A DNA stretch of 64,000 nt, taken from the NCBI RefSeq assembly GCF_023168325.1, contig NZ_AP025688.1:4092001-4156000 (forward strand). Direction: 5' to 3'. The notes beneath the pieces are model-generated. The model was not told where the DNA came from, ran no database searches, and was given only the letters and a program-made list of their open reading frames with translations. The stretch comes from Tsukamurella sp. PLM1. GTDB taxonomy: Bacteria > Actinomycetota > Actinomycetes > Mycobacteriales > Mycobacteriaceae. The translations under genes were made by a program, and so were the position numbers. Each line of letters starts with the position of its first letter. Positions within the stretch are counted from its first letter, which is position 1. Of this stretch, positions 9,648 through 18,146 are shown one piece after another.

Positions 9648-10537
9648 TCAACCGACCGCGGCGACCTCCTCGTCGAGAGCGCGCAGGACCGCCGCCACCG
9701 CCGGCCGACGGTGCGCCCCCGGTCGCGTCGCGACCTCGAGGATCCGGGCCGCGCGGACGCCGACGATCTCCAGGCCGCGCACGCCCGGGTGGGTGATCGC
9801 GTGCCGGGCCACCAGCGCGACCCCCAGTCCCGCGGCGACCATCGCCTGGATCGCGTGGAAGTCGTTGATGCGCTGGATCACCCGCGGCCGCACCCCGGTG
9901 ATCGTCGCCAGGGACCGGAGCACGTCGTCCACGGGGAAGCCGTCGTTCACGCTGATCCAGTCCAGGTCCGACAGCTGAGCCGCCTCGACGCGTCCGGCCG
10001 CCGCGAGCGGGTGATCGAGCGGCACCGCGAGGTCGATCGGCTCGCGCATGAGGAGCCGCGACGCGATCCGCGGCCCCCGAGCGGCGCGGCCCGCTCGTCC
10101 CGGTGCGCCACGACGACGTCGGCATCCGCCATCATCACGGGGAGGTCGGTGCCGGGCAGGTCGGCATCGGACGCCGTCACGGCGATCCCCGCCGCGGCGG
10201 TCCGGAGCAGCACGCCCGGCAGTAGCAGTTCCGCCGCCGAGGGGAACAACGTCAGCCGCACGGTCCCCGTCGGCGTGGAGCGGTAGCGGTCCATCTCTGC
10301 GCGGGCCCGATCCAATTCCCCCAGAACCGATTCCGCCCGCACCACCAGGGCGAGTCCGGCGTCGGTGAGCCGCACTCGCCGGCCGTCGGGTTCGAGCAGC
10401 TCGACACCCGCCTCGCGTGCGAGCACCTTGAGTTGCTGGGACACGGCCGACGGCGTCATGGCCATCGCGCGCGCCGTCGCGGCGACGGTGCCGCGGTCGG
10501 CCAGCTCGCGCAGGATCCGCAGGCGATGGACATCCAT
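9648..10537 (-). CDS. LysR-family regulator, frameshifted
   Basis: A 296-residue LysR-type regulator when repaired. The N-terminal winged helix (MDVHRLRILRELADRGTVAA, with AMTPSAVSQQLKVLAREAG) is in one frame and the substrate-binding domain (LLMREPIDLAVPLDHPLA to the end) is in the next. The frame changes at the C5 run 10074-10078 on the + strand; one extra base restores a single protein. Divergent from the EamA transporter, whose gene it probably controls. The start ATG lies inside a 7-base dyad that may be its own operator. Confidence 0.8.
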
Positions 10538-10552
10538 GTAGCAACGCTACAT
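10536..10552. promoter_or_regulatory. Dyad over the LysR start, likely autoregulatory
   Basis: A perfect inverted repeat ATGTAGC-AAC-GCTACAT covers the LysR start codon. TAGCGT inside it (10549-10544 on the - strand) is spaced 6 bases from the ATG and could be the -10 box of a leaderless transcript, so binding here would shut off the gene. Confidence 0.45.
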
Positions 10553-10608
10553 CGTGGGTGCAGAAGTATTCGATTGTTCTTCGCTTCCGCGCCCACGACA
10601 GTGGAGTC

Positions 10609-11601
10609 ATGACCCTCCGCCACCGCCTCGTCGCCGTCACCGTCGTGGTGCTGTGGGGCGTGAACTTCCTCGCCATCCGGTACGGCCTCGACTACTTCCC
10701 TCCCCTGTTCCTGGGCGCGCTGCGCTTCCTGGTGCTGGCAGTTCCGGTGCTGCTCTTCGTGCGGCCGCCGAAGGGGCCAGTGAAATGGCTGCTGCTGTAC
10801 GGGATCGGTTCGGGCACCCTCCAATTCGGCCTGTTGTTCACGGCAATGCACATCGGTATGCCCACGGGCCTGGCCTCGCTGGTGCTGCAGTCCTCGGCGC
10901 CGTTCACGGTGCTGTTGGGCGCGGTCCTGCTGCACGAGCGGCTGCGCGGCCGCCAGGTCGTCGGCATCGCCGTCGCGGTGGCCGGGATGGCGCTGATCAT
11001 CGCCGACCGCGCCGACGCCGCCGCCGGTGTCGGTGTGCTGGGCGTGGTCCTCACCCTGCTCGGCGGGCTCAGCTGGGCGTTCGGCAACATCGGACAGCGA
11101 CTGGCGGCACCGTCGGAACCGTTCCGGTTCACGCTGTGGATGTCGGTCATTCCGCCCCTGCCGATGCTGGCGCTGAGCGCCGCGTTCGAGGGCTCCACCA
11201 CGGGCTGGAAGGCCCTCGCCCGCAGCTTCGACGATGCCGACGGCCGGCTCGCGCTGCTGGGCGTCGCGTACATCGCGGTGATGAGCACGGTCGTCGGCTA
11301 CGGGCTGTGGGGCGCGCTGATGGCGCGCTACCCCGCGTCCACCGTCGCGCCGGCGACGCTCCTCGTCCCGGTCGTGGGCATCGCCGCGAGCGCCGCCGTG
11401 CTCGGCGAGCGGCCGACCGCGCTGGCGTTGGCCGGCGCCGGAACGGTGATCGCAGGCTGCCTCCTGGGGATGCTGCGCCCGGCCGCGCTATCGAGTGGCG
11501 ACGAGCGCGATGGTGGCGGCCCCGATCTCGACGTCCCCGTCGCCGATGACCTCGGCGAGCGCCGCCCGCAGAGCAGCGCGGCGGTCGTCCGGCAGGGTTG
11601 A
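10609..11601 (+). CDS. EamA/DMT-family transporter
   Basis: A 330-residue drug/metabolite transporter with two EamA repeats and about ten membrane spans. The ATG at 10609 follows GTGGAG and puts the first span at residue 6. Typical blocks are VVVLWGVNFLAIRYGLDYFP and LLVPVVGIAASAAVLGERP. The last 35 residues are polar and are encoded antisense to the methyltransferase gene (114-base tail-to-tail overlap), so the true C-terminus could be shorter if a base is missing near 11490. Substrate unknown; divergent LysR is the probable regulator. Confidence 0.83.
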   Translation: MTLRHRLVAVTVVVLWGVNFLAIRYGLDYFPPLFLGALRFLVLAVPVLLFVRPPKGPVKWLLLYGIGSGTLQFGLLFTAMHIGMPTGLASLVLQSSAPFTVLLGAVLLHERLRGRQVVGIAVAVAGMALIIADRADAAAGVGVLGVVLTLLGGLSWAFGNIGQRLAAPSEPFRFTLWMSVIPPLPMLALSAAFEGSTTGWKALARSFDDADGRLALLGVAYIAVMSTVVGYGLWGALMARYPASTVAPATLLVPVVGIAASAAVLGERPTALALAGAGTVIAGCLLGMLRPAALSSGDERDGGGPDLDVPVADDLGERRPQSSAAVVRQG

Positions 11602-12237
11602 GTGCGCGGAGTAGGTGAACACGAGGTCCAGCCAGCGGTCCTTGGGCTGCGTCTCGGTCCACGAGTCCTCCCGCTCGGTCACCGTGAAGCCCGCGTCCGC
11701 GAAGCGGTCCCGCAGCGCCCGCATCCGGAACATCTGGTCGTGGTCCGAGCCGGCGCCCGCGGCCTCGACGTTGACGTAGTCCGCGCTCGCGGCGCGGAGA
11801 TCGTCGTTCGCCGGCCGGGTCGGACGGAGCCTGTTCCACAACAGCACGACGCGGCCGCCCGGGTTGAGCAGTGAGGCGAAGCGCGGCACCGCGGCGTCGG
11901 CGTCCACCCAGTGGAAGGACTGCCCGAACGTGATCAGGTCGAAGGTGCGGCCGGCCGCGTCCCAGCCCTCGAACGTGGCGACCTCGGCGGGCACGCCGGA
12001 CGCCCGGGCGACGTCGGCCATGGCACCGTCGGGCTCGACGGCCAGCACGTCGAGGCCCCGCGCGACCAGCTGCCGGGCCAGGATCCCCGTGCCCGCGCCG
12101 ATGTCGGCGGCGGACCGTGCGCCCGCGGTGATCGCATCGATCGTGACGTCGCTGTAGCGCGGCCGCAGCCGGTCGTAGGAGTCGGCGATGGCGCCGAACG
12201 ACATCGCCCGCTGCCGGTCCTCGTGCAGTTCAGCCAT
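11488..12237 (-). CDS. SAM-dependent methyltransferase
   Basis: A 249-residue class I methyltransferase (Methyltransf_11/25). Motif I is clear (AADIGAGTGILARQLVARG), with the acidic end of strand 2 (VLAVEPDGAMADVA) and the motif LITFGQSFHWVDADAAV typical of this family. The target is unknown. It starts 29 bases from the divergent murT gene and its 3' end overlaps the EamA gene on the other strand. Confidence 0.82.
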   Translation of the reverse strand: MAELHEDRQRAMSFGAIADSYDRLRPRYSDVTIDAITAGARSAADIGAGTGILARQLVARGLDVLAVEPDGAMADVARASGVPAEVATFEGWDAAGRTFDLITFGQSFHWVDADAAVPRFASLLNPGGRVVLLWNRLRPTRPANDDLRAASADYVNVEAAGAGSDHDQMFRMRALRDRFADAGFTVTEREDSWTETQPKDRWLDLVFTYSAHSTLPDDRRAALRAALAEVIGDGDVEIGAATIALVATR

Positions 12238-12252
12238 GAATCCAGCTTGCCC

Positions 12253-12258
12253 TATTCT
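12253..12258 (+). promoter_or_regulatory. -10 box of leaderless murT
   Basis: TATTCT ends exactly 7 bases before the murT ATG (12266), placing the expected transcript start at the A of ATG. One of six such N7 cases in the window. Confidence 0.45.
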
Positions 12259-12265
12259 GGAGCCC

Positions 12266-13507
12266 ATGCCCGGACTCCCCCTCCGCGCCCGCGCGGCGCT
12301 GCTCGCCGCCCGATCCGCAGCCTGGGCGTCGCAGCGCGCAGGCCGCGGCAAGGGCTCCATGATCGGCGGCCTCGTCGCCCTCAAGATCGAGCCGGACCTC
12401 ATGGCCAAGCTCGCCGCCGGCAAGCGCACCGTGATCGTCACCGGGACGAACGGCAAGTCGACCACCACGCGCATGACGACGGCCGCCCTCGCCACGCTCG
12501 GCCGGGAGGTCGCGACGCAGGCCGACGGGGCGAACATGGACGCCGGCATCGTCGCGGCCCTGACCGCGCACCAGCGCGCTCCGCTCGCCGCGCTGGAGGT
12601 CGACGAGTTGCACGTCCCGCACGTGCTCGACGCGACCGACGCCGAGGCGCTCGTGCTCCTCAACCTCTCGCGGGACCAGCTGGACCGGGTCGGCGAGATC
12701 AACGCCATCGAGCGCCGCCTGCGGGCGGGGGTCGACGCGCACCCCGGCGTGGCCGTGGTCGCGAACTGCGACGACGTGCTGGTGACCTCGGTGGCGTACG
12801 ACGCGAAGAACGTCGTGTGGGTGGCCGCGGGGGCGGGCTGGACCGGCGACTCCGTCTCCTGCCCGCGCTCCGGCGAGCCGATCGTGCGCGACGGGGCGCA
12901 CTGGTACTCGACGGGGACGGACTTCGCCCGCCCCGAACCGGACTGGTGGGTGGACGAGACGCACATCCACGGGCCCGACGGTTTCGTCGCGCCACTCACG
13001 CTGCAACTGCCCGGCCGCGCGAATCGCGGCAACGCCGCGCAGGCCGTGGCCGCGGCCGTCGCGATGGGCGCCGACCCGGCCGCCGCGGTGCGCGCCGTGG
13101 GCACCGTCGAGGAGGTGGCCGGACGGTACGCCACCGTGCAGGTGGGCGAGCACACCGTCCGGATGCTGCTGGCCAAGAACCCCGCGGGATGGCAGGAGGC
13201 CATGGCGATGATCGACGGCACCGCCGAGGGCCTGGTGATCGCCGTGAACGGGCAGGTCCCCGACGGCGAGGACCTGTCCTGGCTGTGGGACGTCCAGTTC
13301 GAGCGGTTCGAGAACGGCAAGGTGGTCGCCTCCGGCGAGCGCGGCGCCGACCTCGCGGTGCGGCTGACGTACGCCGGCGCCGAGCACACGCTCGTCGCCG
13401 ACCCGGTGGCGGCGATCGCCTCGTGCCCGCCCGGGCGCGTCGAGGTGCTGGCCAACTACACGGCGTTCCGCGACCTGAACACGGCACTGGAAGGGCGGCA
13501 CGCGTGA
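12266..13507 (+). CDS. murT: Lipid II isoglutaminyl synthase, MurT subunit
   Basis: The Mur-ligase-like ATP-binding subunit (413 residues) of MurT-GatD, which amidates the D-glutamate of lipid II on the inner face of the membrane. Seen: the P-loop VIVTGTNGKSTTTRM (G60-T66 core), EVDELHVPHV, LLNLSRDQLDRVGE and the C-terminal MurT domain ending in YTAFRDLNTALEGRHA. The gene overlaps gatD by 4 bases (GTGA), so they are translated together. Unusually, the four-cysteine zinc ribbon of the family is reduced to C199: the other positions appear as S202, S215 and T218 (SCPRSGEP and HWYSTGTDF). Confidence 0.93.
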   Translation: MPGLPLRARAALLAARSAAWASQRAGRGKGSMIGGLVALKIEPDLMAKLAAGKRTVIVTGTNGKSTTTRMTTAALATLGREVATQADGANMDAGIVAALTAHQRAPLAALEVDELHVPHVLDATDAEALVLLNLSRDQLDRVGEINAIERRLRAGVDAHPGVAVVANCDDVLVTSVAYDAKNVVWVAAGAGWTGDSVSCPRSGEPIVRDGAHWYSTGTDFARPEPDWWVDETHIHGPDGFVAPLTLQLPGRANRGNAAQAVAAAVAMGADPAAAVRAVGTVEEVAGRYATVQVGEHTVRMLLAKNPAGWQEAMAMIDGTAEGLVIAVNGQVPDGEDLSWLWDVQFERFENGKVVASGERGADLAVRLTYAGAEHTLVADPVAAIASCPPGRVEVLANYTAFRDLNTALEGRHA

Positions 13508-14241
13508 TCGACTTCTCCGGATCCGAGGCCCGGATCACCGAATCCACCCTGGTGATCGGCCTGGTGCTGCCCGACGTGATGGGCACCTACGGCGACGGCG
13601 GCAACGCGCTGGTGCTGCGGCAGCGGGCGCGGCTGCGCGGCATCGAGGCCGAGGTCCTGCCCATCACCCTGTCCGATCCGGTGCCCGCGTCGTGCGACAT
13701 CTACACCCTGGGCGGCGCCGAGGACTACGCGCAGCGGCTCGCGACCCGGCACCTCACGCAGTACCCGGGCATGCAGGAGGCCGCCGGCCGCGGCGCGCCG
13801 GTGCTCGCGATCTGCGCCGCGATCCAGGTGCTGGGCCACTGGTACGAGACTTCCGAAGGCGAACGGGTGGAAGGCATCTCGCTGTTCGACCTGACCACAA
13901 CGCCGCAGGCGGAGCGGTCGATCGGCGAGATCGAGGGCGTACCGCTCATCGACGGACTGAGCGCACCGCTCAGCGGTTTCGAGAACCACCGGGGCGGCTC
14001 AGCGCTCGGCCCCGACGCGGCGCCGCTGCAGCGCGTGGTGCGGGGGGTCGGCAACGGCGCCGGTACCGCGGTCGACGGGGTGGTGCAGGGCAGCGTGCTC
14101 GGCACCTACATGCACGGGCCCGCGCTGGCCCGGAATCCGGAGCTGGCGGACTACCTGCTCGCCCGCGCGACCGGGCGTTCGCTCGAGCCGCTGGACCTGC
14201 CGGACGTGGAGTTGCTGCGGCGCGAGCGGCTGCGGAAGTAG
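13504..14241 (+). CDS. gatD: Lipid II isoglutaminyl synthase, GatD glutaminase
   Basis: The class I glutamine amidotransferase partner of MurT (245 residues from the GTG at 13504). It supplies ammonia from glutamine. The nucleophile is C104 (PVLAICAAIQVLG) and the catalytic histidine H204 (GTYMHGPALARNPEL); the ENHRGGS block (near residue 160) matches GatD and CobQ-like relatives. The start overlaps the murT stop. It is the last conserved gene before the accessory island. Confidence 0.92.
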   Translation: MIDFSGSEARITESTLVIGLVLPDVMGTYGDGGNALVLRQRARLRGIEAEVLPITLSDPVPASCDIYTLGGAEDYAQRLATRHLTQYPGMQEAAGRGAPVLAICAAIQVLGHWYETSEGERVEGISLFDLTTTPQAERSIGEIEGVPLIDGLSAPLSGFENHRGGSALGPDAAPLQRVVRGVGNGAGTAVDGVVQGSVLGTYMHGPALARNPELADYLLARATGRSLEPLDLPDVELLRRERLRK

Positions 14242-14278
14242 AAGCGCCGGGCGACGAGGTACGGATGTCTCCTCGAAA

Positions 14279-14357
14279 GCCATGCGTGTGACGCATGGCC
14301 TCGTTTTCCTGTTCAGAGGACATTTTTGCCGGGCAGGCCATGCGTCCGACGCATGGC
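14279..14357. repeat. Paired ATGCGT dyads, copy A
   Basis: Two perfect hairpin-forming dyads with 9-base arms GCCATGCGT and ACGCATGGC around 3 free bases, at 14279-14299 and 14337-14357, separated by exactly 37 bases (58-base period). Copy B at 59098-59176 has the same spacing. The stretch lies between gatD and the first DUF2786 gene, with no ORF. A GGCACCGTCG motif follows at 14362. Confidence 0.75.
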
Positions 14358-14464
14358 GTCCGGCACCGTCGCACCCGAATCCCGTGACGTCCGCGCCGAC
14401 GAAGAAGACATGTCAGTGGCCCGTTCTACCCTCGGTCTCATCATCGAGAGTTCGGGGGGACATC

Positions 14465-15928
14465 ATGAGCAGGAACAGCAAGCAGCGGCGGGACGCGCGG
14501 AAGAAGAAGGCCGGCGCGGGCAGGGGCGCCGCGCGCGGCGGAACCGGATCACGGTCCACCACACACCGCTTCGATCAGGATCCGTTCGCCCCGTCGGACG
14601 GCGCTCCGCACCACGACGGATTCGAACCGCACGAGGCCGAGAACGCGGGCCACGCATCCTGGGCCGAGCAGGCGTCGAACGACGACCCCGGGGCGGTTGC
14701 GGATCTCTTCCGCATCGCTCTCGACGCGGGTTCAGGGCTCAGACGTGACGCGTGGCGGTTCGACCGCACCGTCGATCGGCTCGAGGCATTGACGCCGCGC
14801 CTTCCGAACGGGTACTTCGACGATCTGGTGGGAAGCGCCGCGATCCGCCAGGTGTCCCTCCTGTTCGACAACGGTTGGCAGCCGGCGGAACTCGTACACG
14901 TCGTCGCCAGGAAGTCCGACGCCGCAGGGGCTCGTCTGCTCATGATCTGCATCGGCGTTCACACCGCGGAGCACCGGGCGTTCACCACGGCCCCGCAGAG
15001 CTGGATCGACCAGCTGACGGACCTGGACGTTCCGCAGAACTCTTCTCGGGGCCGCCCTGCGGCCATCCGCGGGTGGCGCGAGACCGAACGCATCTCGCTC
15101 GCAGCGGCCTGGCGTCCCGCGTTCCTAATGATCTGCGCGATCGGAGGTTTGGGGCGACTGCCCGTGATCGGTCCTCTGCCTTGCGACTGGGGTTCGCATG
15201 GCACGACATCCACCGGGGCTCGGCGGAAGGACTCGAAGATCCTCGGGCGGATCCGCGGACTGCTTGCCAAGGCCGAGTCGTCCGAGTTCGCCGAGGAGGC
15301 GGAGGCCCTCACCGCGAAAGCGCAGCATCTGATGACGCGCCATGCGATCGAGACCGCGCTCCTCGATGCCGACGAGAACGTGCACCTGACCGAGCAGGTC
15401 GAGCAACGCCGGGTCCTGATCGCGAGCCCGTATCCAGAGGCGAAGGAGTCACTCCTGAACTGCGTGGCCGCGACCAACGCCGTCAAGGCGATCTCACACG
15501 GCGATCTCGGCCTCATGTCGATCGTCGGCATGCCCGTCGATCTCGACCTCGTCGAGCTCCTCTACACGTCGCTGCTCGTCCAGGCGACGAACGCCGTGCG
15601 CGAGGCGGGCCGGAACGCAGGGCAGCGTACACCCAGCTTTCGTCGCAGCTTCCTCCTCTCCTACGCGCAACGCATCCGCGAGCGGCTCGAGACGGCGCGT
15701 GACGAGGCGACCGCGGATCTCTCCGCGCAGTACGGCCGGGAATTGGTACCCGTACTCGACCCGCGGGCCGAGGCGGTCGGCGCGGTGTTCGCGGAGACCT
15801 TCCCCGAGAGCTACGCCAAATCTGCTCCGGCCGTGTCCAATCGCGCAGGGTGGGCGGCGGGCCGAACCGCAGCCGACTTCGCCGACCTCACCGGCGGTCG
15901 AACCCGCCTGCAGGAGCGGAGCGCCTGA
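14465..15928 (+). CDS. DUF2786-domain protein
   Basis: A 487-residue protein of unknown function. The N-terminus is very basic (SKQRRDARKKKAGAGRGAA), the middle (about residues 95-245) is an unassigned helical region, and residues 258-300 form the DUF2786 motif (KILGRIRGLLAKAESSEF, then AEALTAKAQHLMTRHAIE). Many DUF2786 proteins in phages and bacteria sit near DNA-processing functions, but no activity is established to my knowledge. The ATG follows GGGGGA closely. A diverged tandem copy follows 87 bases downstream with a similar leader, so the pair arose by duplication. Confidence 0.75.
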   Translation: MSRNSKQRRDARKKKAGAGRGAARGGTGSRSTTHRFDQDPFAPSDGAPHHDGFEPHEAENAGHASWAEQASNDDPGAVADLFRIALDAGSGLRRDAWRFDRTVDRLEALTPRLPNGYFDDLVGSAAIRQVSLLFDNGWQPAELVHVVARKSDAAGARLLMICIGVHTAEHRAFTTAPQSWIDQLTDLDVPQNSSRGRPAAIRGWRETERISLAAAWRPAFLMICAIGGLGRLPVIGPLPCDWGSHGTTSTGARRKDSKILGRIRGLLAKAESSEFAEEAEALTAKAQHLMTRHAIETALLDADENVHLTEQVEQRRVLIASPYPEAKESLLNCVAATNAVKAISHGDLGLMSIVGMPVDLDLVELLYTSLLVQATNAVREAGRNAGQRTPSFRRSFLLSYAQRIRERLETARDEATADLSAQYGRELVPVLDPRAEAVGAVFAETFPESYAKSAPAVSNRAGWAAGRTAADFADLTGGRTRLQERSA

Positions 15929-16015
15929 CGAGAACCGATTGAATTGTGCGGTCTCACATCGCGAGCCCAGCTGGTGCGGTACCGTGCCGTCCATCATCGA
16001 CATGTTCGGGGGGAC

Positions 16016-17272
16016 ATGATGAGTATGAACAAGCGTCGGGATGCGCAGAAGTCGCGGAGCTCCCAGCGAAAGAGGGCAGGTCAACAGGACACCTCGTCGA
16101 ACAGCGGAGAACGCAGCAAGTACGGCACTGGTCTGGACGGACCGGATCCCTATTTCGATCGAGTGCGGCCGGTCCTGATCGCTGCGATCCGGCACGGCGG
16201 GATCAAGGGCATCGCGGAGTTCTTCGACCGAGCGGTGTCGGCGCTGGAGGCAATGACCCCGGAGCTGTCTGACGACCTGGTCGACGAGATCCTCGGCGGT
16301 GTGCTCTTCACTCAGATCGTCCAGATGTACGACAGAGGCTGGCAGCCCAGGGAGCTCGCACACATCGCCCGCCACCGCCTGGGGCGACACGAGGAGAGCT
16401 TCCTCATGACGGGCATCGCGATGCACGCCACGTGCGCCTCGCATCGAGACCTCGCGCCGGCTGAATGGTTGGCACAGCTGCACGATCTGGCTGTTCCACA
16501 GAAGGACTCACGGGAGGCCGTCCAGGAATGGGCTGCGGGGTGGCGCGCACAGGCGGGGCTGTCGACGGCCGCGGCGTGGCGGCCCGCCACACAACTCGTG
16601 GGTCTCCTCGGCGGTTTGGACGAGGTGCCCGCCCTCCTCCCACTCCCCTGCGAGTGGAGCGAGGACGTCGCCGTCGACCCGCATCCGCATTTCTCCGATC
16701 TCACAGAGCTGACGGCTGCGCTGGCAGAGGCGGAGAAGGGATCCGACCCACGCGAGGCCTGGGAAGCGACCGTCACCGCACACACCGTGATGGCGGAGCG
16801 GGCGTTCCACGCCGCCATCGCCGACGCGAAGTGCGCCCCGCTGACCGCGCAGGTGCGTTCCCGGCGCGTCCTCCTCGACGGTCCCGATGCGGAGACGAAG
16901 GCCGATTTGCTGCGGGTGATCTGCGAACACAATGCCGTCCGCACCGCATCGTTCGTCGGCCTCGGCATCTCGGCGATCGTCGGTCGCCCGTACGACCTGG
17001 ACGCGGCCGAGGCGATGTACACCTCGACGGTCCGGCAGTGCGAGACCTGGGCGGCAGCCTCGGGCGACTCGTTTACCGCCGTCGCGCACGAGGCACTGGA
17101 GCGGCTGGACTTCATGCTCGAGGACCGCCGGGAAAGCCTCGAGGAGGCCGTCTTCGAGGCGAACGGCCGCGTCGCGACCCGACTACTTGCACAGCGCGAC
17201 GCGGCTGCCTCCGCAGTCTTCGAGGTGCTGTTCCCCACCGCCTGTGAGCAGCCCTGGAACGGCGCCGCATGA
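16016..17272 (+). CDS. Diverged DUF2786-type paralogue
   Basis: A 418-residue protein aligned end to end with its upstream neighbour: basic N-terminus (MNKRRDAQKSRSSQRKRAG), shared middle (RAVSALEAMTPELSDDLVDE; MYDRGWQPRELAHIARHRLG) and shared C-terminus (GRPYDLDAAEAMYTSTVRQC). The DUF2786 block itself has decayed to LAEAEKGSDPREAWEATVTA with AHTVMAERAFHAAI. The leader before the ATG (CATCATCGA, then GTTCGGGGG, then GACAT) nearly repeats that of the first copy. Its stop overlaps the region holding the toxin-antitoxin operator. Confidence 0.7.
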   Translation: MMSMNKRRDAQKSRSSQRKRAGQQDTSSNSGERSKYGTGLDGPDPYFDRVRPVLIAAIRHGGIKGIAEFFDRAVSALEAMTPELSDDLVDEILGGVLFTQIVQMYDRGWQPRELAHIARHRLGRHEESFLMTGIAMHATCASHRDLAPAEWLAQLHDLAVPQKDSREAVQEWAAGWRAQAGLSTAAAWRPATQLVGLLGGLDEVPALLPLPCEWSEDVAVDPHPHFSDLTELTAALAEAEKGSDPREAWEATVTAHTVMAERAFHAAIADAKCAPLTAQVRSRRVLLDGPDAETKADLLRVICEHNAVRTASFVGLGISAIVGRPYDLDAAEAMYTSTVRQCETWAAASGDSFTAVAHEALERLDFMLEDRRESLEEAVFEANGRVATRLLAQRDAAASAVFEVLFPTACEQPWNGAA

Positions 17273-17292
17273 GTAGCACAATCGGTGCTACT
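17272..17292. promoter_or_regulatory. Toxin-antitoxin operator
   Basis: A perfect inverted repeat AGTAGCAC-AATCG-GTGCTACT directly upstream of the antitoxin gene. Its right arm overlaps the predicted -10 box TACTGT (17289-17294). This is the usual place for autorepression by a Phd/VapB antitoxin. Confidence 0.65.
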
Positions 17293-17294
17293 GT
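17289..17294 (+). promoter_or_regulatory. -10 box of leaderless antitoxin gene
   Basis: TACTGT ends 7 bases before the ATG at 17302, so transcription would start at the ATG. This favours 17302 over the upstream in-frame ATG at 17269. Confidence 0.5.
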
Positions 17295-17301
17295 TGAGCA
17301 T

Positions 17302-17592
17302 ATGGAGCAGATCGGCGTCCGGGAACTGCGGCAGCACGCCTCGAAGTACCTCGCGCGCGTGGAGGCGGGCGAGGAGATCGAGGTGACCAACCACGGCAGG
17401 CTCGTCGCCCGGTTGGTCCCGGTCAGCGAGAAGGAGCGCCAGTACCGGAATTTGGTCGCGGCCGGCAAGATCAAGCCCGCCAAGCACCCGTTCGACCTCG
17501 AGAAGATCACAGCGATGCGGAAGGCTCGGAAACCCTTGCAGCCGGGGGAGAAGACGCTGACCGAGATCCTCATGGAGATGCGGGAAGAATGA
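17302..17592 (+). CDS. Phd/YefM-family antitoxin
   Basis: A 96-residue antitoxin. Residues 1-50 form the DNA-binding Phd fold (MEQIGVRELRQHASKYLARV, EAGEEIEVTNHGRLVARLVP), which should bind the dyad at 17272; the charged C-terminal half (LTEILMEMREE at the end) would wrap the toxin. It overlaps the VapC start by 4 bases (ATGA). Neutralises the PIN toxin by direct binding. Confidence 0.88.
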   Translation: MEQIGVRELRQHASKYLARVEAGEEIEVTNHGRLVARLVPVSEKERQYRNLVAAGKIKPAKHPFDLEKITAMRKARKPLQPGEKTLTEILMEMREE

Positions 17593-18011
17593 TCTACATG
17601 GACACCTCGGCGCTGACCAAGCTCATCATCGCCGAGCATGAATCGGACGCGCTCACCACATGGGTCGCCGAGCAGGCCGAGGCGAATGAAACGTTGACGA
17701 CCAGCGACGTCGGCCGTATCGAGCTGATGCGCGCGGCGACACGCCGCGACGACGAGGAGATCTTCGAGCACGCCGGATACGTGGCGAACCAGATCAACAG
17801 TGCCTCCGTAACCGAGGAGATCGTTGCGGGGGCCCAGAGCATCGGACCACTGACACTGCGCACGCTCGACGCGATCCACCTGGCGTCAGCAGTGAGCATC
17901 CGCGACCAGGTCAGCGCGTTCGTCAGCTACGACAAGCGGCTGCTGGACGCGGCGCGAGCGGTGGGACTTCCCGTCGTCTCGCCCGGCGCGGGCGCTCCGG
18001 ACGCGCCATAG
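17589..18011 (+). CDS. vapC: VapC-type PIN-domain toxin
   Basis: A 140-residue PIN ribonuclease, expected to cut tRNA or rRNA in a Mg-dependent way. The acidic residues are in place: MDTSALTK (D5), VGRIELMRAA, TLDAIHLASA and SYDKRLLDAA. Translationally coupled to the upstream antitoxin. The pair sits at the right edge of the accessory island. Confidence 0.88.
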   Translation: MIYMDTSALTKLIIAEHESDALTTWVAEQAEANETLTTSDVGRIELMRAATRRDDEEIFEHAGYVANQINSASVTEEIVAGAQSIGPLTLRTLDAIHLASAVSIRDQVSAFVSYDKRLLDAARAVGLPVVSPGAGAPDAP

Positions 18012-18146
18012 CGCGATCGGTCGGTGACGCCGCGGGTAGTCGACCACGGCCGCAACGTTCGAGGGCTCCGGCGCGTCGGCCGGCGGGTAGAACATCAGGT
18101 TCGACGCGTGCGGATACGAGACCTGCGACTCGAAGACCGCGGACCA
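18012..18146 (-). pseudogene. Possible bacteriocin-immunity-like tail after a TGA
   Basis: Directly after the TGA of the 105-residue gene, and in the same frame, 45 sense codons read as protein-like sequence: VFESQVSYPHASNLMFYPPA, then NVAAVVDYPRRHRPIAL. The HxSNLxFYP plus VVDY pattern resembles the C-terminus of colicin/pyocin DNase immunity proteins (HPxGSDLIYYP). The frame then runs without a stop into the antisense of vapC. Either the upstream gene was once longer and lost its tail to a nonsense mutation, or this is a remnant. The family link is my reading of a short motif and is uncertain. Confidence 0.35.

Noticed and set aside
14279-14299. Operator of the first DUF2786 gene
   Set aside because: It is about 165 bases upstream, and the matching copy B lies between convergent genes, so a promoter role does not explain both.
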